A stretch of 64,000 nucleotides of DNA from Oikopleura dioica. Its lineage: Eukaryota; Chordata; Appendicularia; Copelata; Oikopleuridae. The stretch's first letter is position 1. Each line of letters starts with the position of its first letter. A program made the position numbers and the translations under genes. Below the pieces are notes generated by a model. The model was given only the letters and a program-made list of their open reading frames with translations, had not been told where the DNA came from and did not search any database. The stretch lies in contig OU015566.1 in NCBI GenBank assembly GCA_907165135.1, positions 14,120,157 through 14,184,156 of the forward strand. Reading direction: 5' to 3'. Below, piece after piece: positions 42,877-54,244 of the stretch.

Positions 42877-45023
42877 TTATGTGCTGTGGATTTCGTTGAA
42901 GTCGAACTTTTGACTGTCATCGTTGACGTCGCATGTAACGAACTTGACCTTTCCAATCGAGGTTTTGTTCGTCACTGAGATGCACTGTCGCTCTGAAAAT
43001 TGATAGCTAGAATTTTTAATTGAAAAAGTTTTAGCTTTACGTTTCTTTTTCTCTCCGTAAGAGATCATTCCGGTTTTTGGGTCGTAATCCCAGCCAGCTT
43101 TATCCCCGGCTGAGCAGTGCGACAGCCTCAAATTTCCTGAAGACATGAACAAGCACTGGTCGTATTGCATCAACTGCAGGTTATCGTTGAGCCGGAAAAG
43201 CTGGTTTCCACCCTGTTTGTGACAGTAGTAAGTTTCCACAGAGCCACCGTTAGTGTGACCCATCGAATCGAGGCATTGGTTGCCTTGACGAGCGCGAATT
43301 TCGCCCCAGAACTTGTTCAAGGGAGGCATTGGGTATTCTATCGCCACTCCGTAACCGATTTCTAAAAAAAATAAATAGGGAGAAAATTAAAGAATAGTTT
43401 TACCTTTCATAAACCAGTTGAAATCATAGGGGCAGTGATTCTTTCTGAACTCAACTTGAGGTCCAATATCTCCGTAGTCAAGTGTTTTCGCTTCTGGACG
43501 GGAGACGTAGAAGTATTTACTCCAGTCATCCCACCAAGTTTCAATAACTCTTCTGTAATTTCGCATGGATGGATTTGAGGGAACATCCTTTGGTGGCGGG
43601 TTGCCTTCCCATCCTGAATTTTTAGCATCAATTTCTCACTATACATGTATTTTCAAACCTTCTAGTCGGTAGATATGTCCAACTCTAGAGCAGGGGACAA
43701 ACAACATTCCACCACCGCACATCCAAAGCTTATAACTCAACTCAAAGTTCTCTCCTCCCCAAATTTCAAGACCAGGATCGTAGTACATGATATCTTTGAA
43801 ATACTGACGATTGATGGCGAAGAGTCCGCCGGCCATCGCTGGACTGGGGAACGGTTGAATCTTTGAAGGAAGCTTCTTATCTTCCTCTGGAGGCAAAGCG
43901 ATTCTTTTCCACAAAAAGCTCCAGTCCCATGCGCCTAGAAATGGTAAATTCACATTACAATATCCAGCATATTAACCTGTAGCTCGGCCCCATCGATCAC
44001 CACCACCTTGGCTGGTGAAATGATAGTGATTTCCATCGATTCCGTCAATCATTGGCACGGTAGAGATTCTATCATTTCGCGCGATTGGCGCTAGAAGAGG
44101 TGGCAGCCAGTTGAATTCCGCTTCGCAATGAGCGTCGAGGAAAACGAGAACTTCTTTTCGCGACTCAACCGCACCGATTGAACGGGCCCGGATGAGACCC
44201 TCGCGTTTTGCGTTGCGATGGACGCGGACAAGGCCATTCCAGCGCTTGATGTACTCGTCCAGGTTTGCCTTGAGATGTTCTTTGATCGGTTAGCTATTGA
44301 ATTTGAATCAAGCAATTAGCTTTTTAGGATAAAAAGGTGATAACCGAGCCTTTTGTTGACGCATCATCGACCATCACGATCTCTCCAAGAAGCTCTTTCG
44401 GCGTCTGTTTGATGACAGAATTAACAGTTCTCATCAACGTACTCCATCCTTCATTATGAAACACAATGACGACAGAAACTTCTGGCAGCTTTTCAGGATA
44501 GTCAACATATTTGCACTTTGGATCTCGAATGTCTTTTGGAACTCGGTCGAGGGAGATCTTGTCGGACATGACCATGTTGAAGCCGAATTCTTTGATGGAC
44601 TTTTTGACGGCGTCTTCTTCGTCCGGTCCCCAACTGACCTGTTTTCCGTAGTCGCCGAGGCCGGTTTCCATGCCTTTGATCGTCGCCTGGGACAATTTAA
44701 GAGAACAGGATGAAAAGCGTTCTTACCTGATCTGGCTCATAATTTCCGAGCTTTCCATAATCTCTATAAACTTCTTTAGGCACGTCTTCATCGAGCCCTC
44801 GTCCCATGATTGTTCCTTCAAAGCCAGGGAACTCTTCCCGCGCTCCGATTTCATAGTCATCTGTATCTCCATGTTCTTTCTTGTGATGTTTATGCGATTT
44901 CTTGGAATGCGAACTCGATCCCGAATCGTCCGCGTCGGCGAGTAATAAATAAGCGAATGCCAAAGCCGACGCAATAAGCAGAATCGGCTTGTAGAGGCCC
45001 GAGAGCCGACGACTCAGCCTCAT
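42877..45023 (-). CDS. GALNT: Polypeptide N-acetylgalactosaminyltransferase, copy 1
   Basis: Type II Golgi enzyme that starts mucin-type O-glycosylation. A short cytosolic tail and one membrane helix ([16 protein letters not shown]) precede a His/Lys-rich stem. The GT27 catalytic domain has [28 protein letters not shown], the DxH metal site in [19 protein letters not shown], and [11 protein letters not shown] with [19 protein letters not shown]-terminal ricin-type lectin domain has QCLDSMGH and [12 protein letters not shown]. About 10 exons. The ATG is directly behind TTTTAG. The neighbour at 45368 is a close paralogue. Confidence 0.93.
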
Positions 45024-45367
45024 CTAAAATGACGAAAATGGATGGTGAATAATCGTAATAATAGAATAAGTTTTTCTGAAATAGTCACAGAAAGGAACAG
45101 CTAGAACTGACTAAAGTAAGAGCACCGAGCGGGTTTATTTTTTAATTTTTGCAACTTGGCTTGCGAGTTGCTGCTCTTTTTGTGTTAAAAATATAATGGC
45201 AGAAGTGAAGACAGAATTGTGTTGGTGCATTTTTGTCATAGAAAAAAACTCATCTTATTTACACATATTTTTGGAACTATGGATACTTTCTGGTTCTGAT
45301 ATTGCACTTGTACTTTCGCGGAGTAAAAAGAAAGTGGAGCTGAAGGCGATTCGGGTGAATGAGGAGC
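45024..45367. other. Intergenic region between the two GALNT genes
   Basis: 343 bp, AT-rich, longer than the operon junctions elsewhere. An open frame on the plus strand at 45196-45390 runs into the GALNT copy 2 3' end and is taken as chance. Confidence 0.4.
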
Positions 45368-47848
45368 TTATAAGACGGCTTCTTCGTTGACTTCCCATTG
45401 CTGGTAAATGTCATCGGGTCGGCAGTCTATAAATCAAGCATAAGGAAGGGTTTTTAAATTGATTGTCTACCTTCAATAGTTAAGGGTCCAGTGGGTTTAT
45501 CTGCATCATTGCTTCTGGTCAGACATTTGCCTTTGTAACGGAATGTTCCATCTGTATCGAGATTGAATTTCCATGCGTTCGAAGGGCTGTTGACTCTTTC
45601 GCATGCATGGATGTTCATCTTTGAGTTGTCACTGAAAGCAGAAAGTTTGATTATGCAAGCATCAATACATCGAGCGGACTAAGGAATCAATTCTACGAGA
45701 TCATCACAATCAACACGACCGATTAGGAAAGCTTCTATTCAAATAGAAACGTGCGTAAATTATCAACAATTGCGTTTACCCAGTTATTGAGGAAAACCAT
45801 TCCTCAACTTTCAAATTCTTTATGATTTGAATCGTTGTCAAGCCACTAATAAGCAAAAACACCACTATCAAAACCAAACTTTCTAGTGCATACCTCGCTG
45901 GATAGAGACATTGAAGATTTTGAGCAATAAAACCACCAGCGTGGATTCTGAAGAGTTGGTTTCCTCCTTGTTTGTGACAATACCAGGACTCTGCGGGGCC
46001 ATCATTATCTTAACAAATGTCTTGTCAACATCTAATGAAAAAGCTTTTGCACCTTTGTGGCCCATAGAATCGACGCAGATGTTAGACCCTTTGCCTCTGA
46101 TTTCGCCCCAAGCAAGGAGCTCATTTGGAGCGTCGTACATGTCTGTGATTCCATAAGCGACTTCTTCCATCAGCCAGGTGAAGTTGTGGGGACAGTGATC
46201 GTGTCGGAACTTGACTTGTTCGCTAACATCACCGTAGTCGAGCTTTTGCAACTCCGGTCGGTTCCAGTAAAAGTACTGAAATAAGTGTTATCAATAGAGG
46301 TAAAGGAAGCGTTTTGTACCTTTGCCCAGTCGTCCCACCAAACTTCGATAACTCTTCTGTAATTTCTGAAAGAAGGATTTGAAGGAACATATTCTGGTGG
46401 TGGATTTCCACCCCATCCTTCAAGTCTGTAGACGTGACCGACTCTTGAGCATGGAACAAAGTACACGCCTCCGCCGCACATCCAAAGTTTATAAGAGATT
46501 TCATACTGCTCCCCGCCCCAAATCTCCAGTCCTGGGTCGTACATTCCAACATTGTTAAAATGCTCTCTGTTGATGGCGAAAAGTCCTCCAGCCATGGCTG
46601 GCGATGGATACATTTCGGTAGCATGCTTGAGCTTCTCTGACTCTTTCTTCGGAAGTGGGTATCTCTTCCACAAAAGTTCCATTCCCATCCTCCTTGGGCG
46701 CGTCCGTGGCTATCTCCACCGGCTTGGCCACTGAAAGTGTAACGCTGGCCGTCAATGGAGTCGATAAGTGGGACTGTTGAAATTCTATCGTTTCTAGCAA
46801 TGGGCGCAATAAGTGGCGGCAGCCAATTGTATCCAGCCTCACAATGAGCATCGAGGAAGACAAGGACTTCAAAAGTAGCATGCTGAGCGCCAATTGAGCG
46901 CGCTCGAATGAGGCCCTCTCGTCGAGCGTTTCTGTAAAGCTTCACTTTTCCGTTCCATCGCTTGATGTACTCTTCTAGAGGCTGGCCAAGATGGGGTTTG
47001 TCTTTGATGATGGATCCGTCGTCAATGATGACGATTTCACCGAGAAGTTCTGGAGGAGTTCGATTAACGACTGAGTGGAAGGTTCTTACGAGAGGTCCCC
47101 ATCCTTCATTGTGGAAGACAACGACGACAGACACCATTGGAAGCTTTTCTGGGTAGTCGATTGAGACGCATTCCTTGTCACGAAGATCTTTGGGCAATCG
47201 GTCCATGGAAATTTTATCGGAATTGACCAAGTTGAAGCCGAATTCTTTGATGATTTCTTTGACATGCTCTTCTTCTTCTGGCAGAGTATGAACAGATGCT
47301 CCTCGCTCTCCTGGACCATCATGGCCAGTCTCATCAATGGGAGGATTGTGCTCCCAATTGCCATCTTTTCCGTCAGGTCGGTAATATGGCTCTGGAACAT
47401 TTTCGTCTATTCCTCGACCAACCAGAGTCACAGTTCGTCCATCCCAGGTCTTCATCGTTTCTGGTTTGCGACCAGAATTTTTAACAACAGTTGGAGCTTT
47501 TCGTCTCTCGTTGAAATCAACTTCATTGCCTCCAATGTGTGGAAACTCGAGATCAGACTCGTGTCGATCAGGGAGAACTTTTCGGTCAATATCAAGAGGG
47601 TCTTTTACTTCCTCTTTCACTGCGCCGAAATCCGGATATTCTTTGTCCTTGGCTTCGGAATGGTGCTTTGCATGTTTTTTCGCTTTCTTTGCCTGGGAAA
47701 AAATATGATATGAAATGATCCTACTAATTACCTCTTTTTGTTCAGAATCAGAATGCGGGAACGCGAACGTGTACAGTAGACAAGAAACAACAAGGAATAC
47801 GACGACGAGGCGAATCGCAGAACCCGTCCGGATTCGGACTGTTCTCAT
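45368..47848 (-). CDS. GALNT: Polypeptide N-acetylgalactosaminyltransferase, copy 2
   Basis: Same layout as the gene next to it: a signal anchor (IRLVVVFLVVSCLLYTFAF) and a long His/Lys/acidic stem. The catalytic domain has [47 protein letters not shown] with the DxH site, [11 protein letters not shown] and [17 protein letters not shown]. The ricin-type lectin part has VDSMGHKGAKAF and WKFNLDTDGTFRYKGKC, and the protein ends QQWEVNEEAVL. First exons are unusually long (47690-46740 nearly continuous), while the 3' half is cut by small introns like copy 1. A tandem duplicate of copy 1 by similarity and adjacency. Confidence 0.92.
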
Positions 47849-48010
47849 TTTTTTAATTCACGATTTCAATTTTATCTGAAGTTGCAAACTCAAAATTTTG
47901 TTAATGAGTAATTATCAATATTAGCCGTCACAAGGTACAGAAGAAAATTGAAGAAGGAATGAATTGTTGAAGAATTAATTGAATAAAAATAGTAGCTTGA
48001 AGAAAACACA

Positions 48011-51000
48011 TTATGAAAGAATCTCTTTCAGCGACCATAGAATCTGTCCAGTGATGTACTCATAGACGTCCTTTACGTCCGAGCCTTTGGCGATTCCAAA
48101 AATAACCTTTCCATTTATAGTTTTTCTGAAGAAATACAACTCTGTTTCCATTTCCCGGATGCAATCAGTTTTTTGTTCCCAAAACATTCTTTTCAAGAAC
48201 TTAGTATGTTTTTCTTCCAACGGCCGGGCGTATATTATTTCACCAGAGAATTCCCAATGAACGATGATCCCCAAAGCTCGGTGGCCGATTCCAGAGAGGG
48301 GAAGGGTGTTTGAGCATTTGACATTGATGAATGAACTGATCGGGTTGAGGATTTTAGCGATTGAAGCGGTGAGTTTGTGGCTGTTCTGGGACTGACTCTC
48401 TAGCTTTTGTTTTTTCGTATCGAAAATGGAAGTGATGGAATTGAGGGATGAGCTTCTCGACCTCGCTGGTCGCGGGGAAAATGGCGGGTTATTCTCCAAA
48501 ATCTGTATTTTTGGATGTTTTTCCCTAATTATCTCCATGTTTCGAGCTGGGGTCGGCGACCCATCTTTCAAACAAAATTTAATTTTTTATTACATAAGCT
48601 TTCATAGACGCGAGATAAAATTAATCGTCGAAGCGCCTTATTATAATAAAAAGTTGCTTAAAAAAGCTCTCGATGACATTTTTCAAATCGGGAGCGGATC
48701 CCTTAAATTTATCATTTATCAATGGAGGAATAAAACTGTACATCAGGTTTAGATAACAAGATAGAAATCCGGTCTTCAAACTGAGTGAAACCCATCTTAC
48801 CCATCATTTGAACCCATCTTTCCCATCATTTGAACCCATCTTACCCATCTTTGGGAGACCCATCTTTCCCATCTTTCAGAATCAAAAGATGGGTTATGGT
48901 AAGATGGGTTTACCCATCATTCCCATCTTTCCCAGCACCCATCTTACCCATCTTTCCCATCTTTGAAAGATGGACCGCCGACCCCAGGCTTCGAGAAACA
49001 AGCGATAGTAACGCTTCGGAAATTTTGGCAAAAGCGCTGAATTGGGCATTGAACTTGGATTTCTTCTCGGCTCTCGTATGATCCCCGCTGGAGAGAAAGT
49101 CCAAAGTCGAGTTGATCCGATTGCTCCAGATTTTGTGGATCATCTCTTGATAGCTCTTCGGGAGGCGGATCTTGAGCTTTTCGTAAAGATTTCGAATCTC
49201 GTCCATTTGCAGCTCAGAAAGCGATGCGTGCAGGGAAAGATGAAGCATCAACGTTTCCCAAGAGTAGAGATCTGAAAAGATAGTCATTGTTGTTATCAGT
49301 TATATATCCATAGCAGGGTGGCACAATTGGAAAAAAATTTTGGTCAATCCAACCAACTAACAATCCAATCCAATCGCCTTTTGTCCAATCCAACCAATTC
49401 CCAATCCAATTCCAATTCCAATTGGAAATTGACTTTCCAATTGGAAAATAGGCTTCCAATTGGAATTGCGGTCAAATCGAACCCCTTTTTAACCAATTAG
49501 ACATCCAATTCCCCCTCGCCATCCCGTTTCCGACTCGAAAATCCGCTTCATGAGGAAAACAAGCGAATAATATAGGATCCGAAGCCATTCCTGCTAAAGT
49601 CACGGCGATTTTTCAGACGTAAAAGTCATATTTTTAACCGGCCTTAGCTGTTTTTCCCTCATTTTTGATCGACAATAAGTGTTCCTTGACTAATGAAACC
49701 CTTAAAATATTTCTTTTTCCCAAAATACCCCGTTTTTAGCGCTATTTCGGGGCCTGAAAAAGTAAAAATCCAATTGGACAATTGGATTCCAATTTTCCAA
49801 TTGGATTTGATTTTCCAATTGGAAAGACCCGAAATCTCATACCCCTGTCCAACCAATTTCCAATCCAATTCCAATTGGACAAGGTTCCAAATTGGATTCC
49901 AATCCAATTGTGCCACCCTGTCCATAGAAACGTCCGCTGTACTATTTGAAGTGCAAAAATTTAACTTACCGTTGAGAATGAAAGAATTGCTTTCCTCCAG
50001 CGAAGTGAGCGTAAATAAATAAATATCATCGAGCAACTCTGTCGACTGTAACAGCATCAGTTTCGTCCGACCAGAGGTGAGTGGAATAAACACAGCAAGC
50101 GGTTCTTTCACTATTTGCTCGCTAACTATTTGCCCGAGAAGTCGAATCGCAGCGGGATGAACAATTCCACGAATTCTCGCGCTGCGAACAACCTAAATTT
50201 GAACGGTAAAAAATGTTGAAAGGGGAGAAGTTTGTTTTGTTTTGAAGGAAATATCAGAGGCGAGTGGGATTAACCACTTGTTGACTTGAAGGTTATTTGA
50301 TATTTTGGGCGGTCTAGTCGCGCATTGAAAAAAATGAAAATGCAAAATGAAGGGGGAAATTAAAATAAAAAAGCCTCAAATCGGGTTGATTCAAAATAAA
50401 GGCTTCTTGAAAACAAGACCTTGACGGATTGTACAAGATGAAAATATCAAGCAAAATGTCAGCCAGGAACGTTTTGTCGGAAGTTTTATCAAGTTTTTCT
50501 CTATAGAAAAAGGCCGATTCTCTTACTTATGCGCTCTATAAATCTCTATGAATTATGGACCAATTGTTATGTGTCTATTTACTTGTGTTTATACTGTAAA
50601 GAAGTCCAGTCTATTTAACCCGAAAAAGAATCCATGAAAAACATGAAAATAGCCTTCATAAAATCGCGTTTTCTCTACGTGTCAGGTTCGCCTCCTCTGG
50701 AAACAGGTTTAATTCGCCACTTGAGCTATCAAGTGGACTGTCAGTCGGTTCCACATTACATTCAGCCGGAGCCGATAAAAGAAAAGAAACAACGCCCGCG
50801 GGTAAAGGTAAAATGGCGACTCACCTTTGCGTGGCACACGATCGCTGCCGCCGTATCGCTCAAACCGGAGAGAGCTTTGTTCAGCGCCAAGTTAGACGAT
50901 GTGTGCACCTGGCAATAAATGTTAGAAATATCATAAGATAATGATGATTTTTGGTTAAGCTTTTGGATGAAATCAAGGAAGAGAACTAGTTCAATTCAAC

Positions 51001-51891
51001 GATGGAAGAGAGAAAACTTTTCGAAATCATTTATATATTTTTTTCCATTTTTAAATGATGAACAATTGGAGCAAATTTAATGAGTCCTTTGACGTGACCA
51101 AATTACTATTTATATCAAAAATTAATCACTCTGTAGCTGTTTTCAAACGAAAACCAATAATTCTCCTCAATCGAAATTAATAATAAAATGATTGACAAAT
51201 AATTTTTGTTCGTTTGGTGTTAGACTGCTGAAAAATTGTTCTCTTTGATAATAAAATAAATCATGAATATATGTCTAAAGAAACCTGCGTTGAAAGAAAA
51301 ACTCGTTCAGGAAGCAAAATAGGCGCATAAGAACCTTCTTCAAGCATGCTATCCATTGTCATTTTAATTCTCGTCCTCAGATAAGGCCCAAAAGAGCTTT
51401 TGTTTGATAATGAGAACGAACTCAGCGGGCCAGAGATAAGAGAAACAACAGTATCTAGCAGATGCAGGAGCTTTTGGATTTCTAACTCGTCCGGTTCAAG
51501 TTGCAAAATCAGCAAAACTGAAAGATTCGAATTCGCATTGAAAGGCGGAAAATCGTGAAATTACCGAGGTCGGAGCTTTTTCGGTAGAAAATGATACCTT
51601 CGGCCGGATTATCCTGAAACACCCAATTGGATTAATTATGCGTTGGAGAGCCGTTAAAACAAGGACCGTTTTGTTTGATTCTCTTTCAGTTTCAAATTCA
51701 CTCACCCATCTTGGCTCGCCTGATCTTTCGCAAATGGCATAAAATCCCAAAATTAACGGTGCTGCATAAAGCTGCACCCAGCTCGCCTCGTCAAAGCTCT
51801 CATAATTTCGCCGCCCTTTATTCTCCAGAAACGCGTCTGTTACATGATAGTAGTAAATCTCTGTTGATTCATCCGACGCAGCTATAAGCAT
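48011..51891 (-). CDS. HPS1: HPS1 (BLOC-3 subunit), interrupted by two MITE-like insertions
   Basis: With HPS4, HPS1 forms the Rab32/38 exchange factor for lysosome-related organelles. Matches to the family: MLIAASDESTEIYYYHVT at the start, LYAAPLILGFYAI, a longin-like VLLILQLEPDELEIQKLLHL, RIRGIVHPAAIRLLGQI, and near the end GIIVHWEFSGEIIYARPL. The ATG follows CTTCAG by 4 nt. The intron at 49979-49272 contains a 607-bp insertion. A 441-bp insertion at 48547-48987 lies within coding sequence: removing it with one duplication copy gives a continuous SLVSRNMEIIREKHPK. A splice from inside the insertion could keep the frame (see findings). Homology to human HPS1 is weak in places, so the name is probable, not certain. 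Confidence 0.72.
48547..48987. mobile_element. hAT-like MITE inserted in an HPS1 coding exon
   Basis: 441 bp with inverted ends CTGGGGTCGGCG ... CGCCGACCCCAG, homology continuing through CCATCTTTCAAA, and an 8-bp flanking duplication GTTTCGAG / GCTTCGAG (one mismatch). The inside is largely CCCATCTTACCCATC-type tandem words on one side (48785-48965). No ORF of its own. Confidence 0.85.
49314..49920. mobile_element. hAT-like MITE in an HPS1 intron, built of CCAATTGGAA repeats
   Basis: 607 bp, ends CAGGGTGGCACAATTGGA and the reverse complement, flanked by TCCATAG on both sides (49307-49313 and 49921-49927). The two outer parts are dense in CCAATTGG/CCAATCC words facing each other, so it can fold on itself. 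The host intron would be about 94 nt without it. Confidence 0.85.
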
Positions 51892-52037
51892 AAATCTGAA
51901 GCAAGCATGGGTTGAAAAAACGGGTCTTGGCTGAGCGCCAACGCGAGCTTGTGAACATGCGCGGGAGGAAAATCAGAAATCGGACAGCTGATTTCCCAGA
52001 AAATGAGATTTTTGAGGTCAGAAAGATTCAAACTCAT
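51873..52037 (-). other. Short ORF overlapping the HPS1 start
   Basis: A 54-codon frame starting MSLNLSDLKNLIFWEISC and running past the HPS1 acceptor into its first codons in another frame. It may be an upstream ORF in an unspliced leader or chance. No known family. Confidence 0.25.
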
Positions 52038-52498
52038 CGATTTATCATTTTATTCGAGTCATAAGGATACATTTATTTAATAATTTTACTTCGTAGAGTT
52101 TAGCTGGATTAACGATCGAGTTGAGACATTTTATTGTAGAAAAATTCAATCAGAAATAAACCGTGAAGAGTTTTACGTTTCATCTTATTTTCGTCAGTAA
52201 CTATATCATATAGACTATAATTTATACTTCAATTTATTGAAGTCGATCATGCTTTTTCATTATTCATATTTCGCCATCTATATTTCCAATTTCAAGTCAC
52301 TTCTGAAAAGATCGTTTTGTATAAGCGCTTTATTTTTTTTATTTTTACAGTATTTTACTATAAAGAAGGAAGAAAATCGCCCTAAGAGGCAGTAGTCTGG
52401 TAAAAATATGTATTGCATTATTCTTCCACAGAGAAAGAGGGAGCAATATCGAGAGAACTAATAGGGGCAGTGAACAACTAAAAACTGCAGACGCAGTT
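52038..52498. other. Region between HPS1 and the NHL gene
   Basis: AT-rich with several AATAAA-like words on the minus strand. Probably the NHL gene 3' UTR plus the HPS1 promoter. No gene seen. Confidence 0.4.
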
Positions 52499-53990
52499 TT
52501 AGTATCGTGGTCGGAAGCCTCCTCGATCGCCGCCACGTCCTCTTCCGCCGCCTCGGCCAGCTCCTCGACCGCCGCGTTCTCGTCCGCGTCCCCGTCCTCG
52601 ACTGCCTCCTCTGTTGTTTCGTCCGAGAACGTGATAGCCTCCTAAAGAAAGAAATGATTACGACGATCTGCTTGTCGGAAAATGTCGTCAAAGCTTGCCA
52701 ATCAGACTTACGCTCTGGTCTGGGTCCTCTGGTTGGGTAATCTTTGGTGGAATCGCCAGGCTGAAGCTTGAACATGAAGCACTGGCCAGTCAATGAAACA
52801 ACGGACATATCGTTGTTGTCATTAATCGCCAACGCAGAGGGTCGCTGAATGGCGCCTTCGGGAAACTGAATCGAGCACAAGTACTCTCCATCATCTCGGA
52901 AAGCCATGATCCTTGAGCTTTTCGAGCAGATTGCCAGAAAGTTTCCTGAAAAGAGAGGTCAGAAAAACATGGTGAAGGGAATCATACCGTCTTTATCGAA
53001 GCAGACGCCAGCAGCCTGGACGAATTGCCCGTCGTTTTCTCCCTGAGTATCGCCGACTTTTCGGCGAATGTTTCCTTCTGTATCGCACAGCCAGATGCCT
53101 GTAAAGAGGGTTGTCGATTGTCAATTCGGAAAAGATGGCTACCTTGTGTGAATCTGTTCATATCAGAAAGCGCAATCGTATTTCCAAGCCCGGCAGAGAA
53201 TCGGATCGTTTTTCGTCCTGCTTCTGGAAAGTCGACTTTGTTAGTCTTGATGACCTAAGAACACCTATCAAAAAGGCCTAAAAACGAGAAAGTCGTACGT
53301 TGTTAAAGTCCTTGTCGTAAAGAACGAATTTCGTAGTCTCTCCGTTGTCCTCGACGCAGATGACGAGCATGGTTCCGTTGTTTTCTCGCAGCGGGATGAC
53401 GCCGTAAACTTGTCCTTGAGTGGCAGGCTTGACTGTTTTGATGAAGACGCCGTCGGAATCGTAGACGTGGATGCCCCGCTTGTCGCCGCAGATGATTCGG
53501 CCGTCTGAACAACTGATAAGGGAAGGGGAAGGGTTTGAGGCGAACCGAGAAGGAGTGTGGCAAGAGCTGGCGCGTCAAAAGTCTTGGGTCCGCCTTGGGC
53601 TTCCTTGGGAAGAGTCAAGCTTACAGTTCCATCGAAATCGGTAAACTCGACTGTTCCGTTGTTCATGTTGCAGATGATCACTTCGTCCTTGAATAGATAG
53701 TCTCCGAAACCGCTAGAATTCAAGATTCTTACCGCCATGCATTCAACGCCCATGGGCATTTTGTATTCTCCAAAGGACTTTTCAAACTTGGCCATAATCG
53801 CTCCATTTCCTTTGTTGAATAAATCGACGAAGCTCACCTCGGCAAGCTCTTTTCCCACTGGCTGCCCGAGTCTAAGATTTTTTGTTAAGAAAAGGAAGAA
53901 ACGTGAAGAATTTTTACCTGTTACGATCGGCAAATTTGACAACAGCAGGCTTCGCATTTGAAGTTTTAGCGCGCTTTCCGTAGTTCGACA
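52499..53990 (-). CDS. NHL-repeat beta-propeller protein with RGG tail
   Basis: Start MSNYGKRAKTSNAKP directly behind ACTAG. The middle consists of NHL-like blades (RIICGDKRGIHVYDSDGVFI, IALSDMNRFTQGIWLCDTEG, NFLAICSKSSRIMAFRDDGE). The end is an RG-rich tail of about 50 residues (GGSRGRGRGRERGGRGAGRG). There is no RING, B-box or coiled coil, so it is not a TRIM. The propeller plus RGG tail suggest RNA binding. About 6 exons with 45-60 nt introns. Divergent from CDC7 across 254 bp. Confidence 0.7.
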
Positions 53991-54244
53991 TTCTAGTGAT
54001 TTTTACTATTGTCTCTTTTTCGTAAAATTTAGTTTTAAATTTTATCACGGGGTGTTACGATTTTGATCAATCAGAGTCTCTCTTTCAATTTGTGAAAAAT
54101 AATCTCGAAAACAAGTCGGTCAAAGCATCGATTTCGAGAAGGAATTTCTCGCGCCGCTGATTGGTTGTAATTCTGAGCGCGCGCGCTTTGATTTCGAGAA
54201 TTTTCAAAGTCAGAAGAGATTTCTGGTTTTTACAAGAACGGAAA
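53991..54244. promoter_or_regulatory. Bidirectional promoter region, CDC7 / NHL gene
   Basis: Contains an E2F-like TTTCTCGCGCC (54145-54155), an inverted CCAAT box ATTGG (54160-54164) and GCGCGCGCGC (54177-54186), all closer to CDC7. E2F plus CCAAT fits an S-phase gene. Site function is inferred from words only. Confidence 0.4.

Noticed and set aside
48830..49081. Plus-strand Pro/Ser/Phe-rich ORF
   Set aside because: Translation of the CCCATC tandem words in the MITE.
49318..50022. Plus-strand Asn/Gln/Ser-rich ORFs
   Set aside because: Translations of the CCAATTGG repeats in the second MITE.
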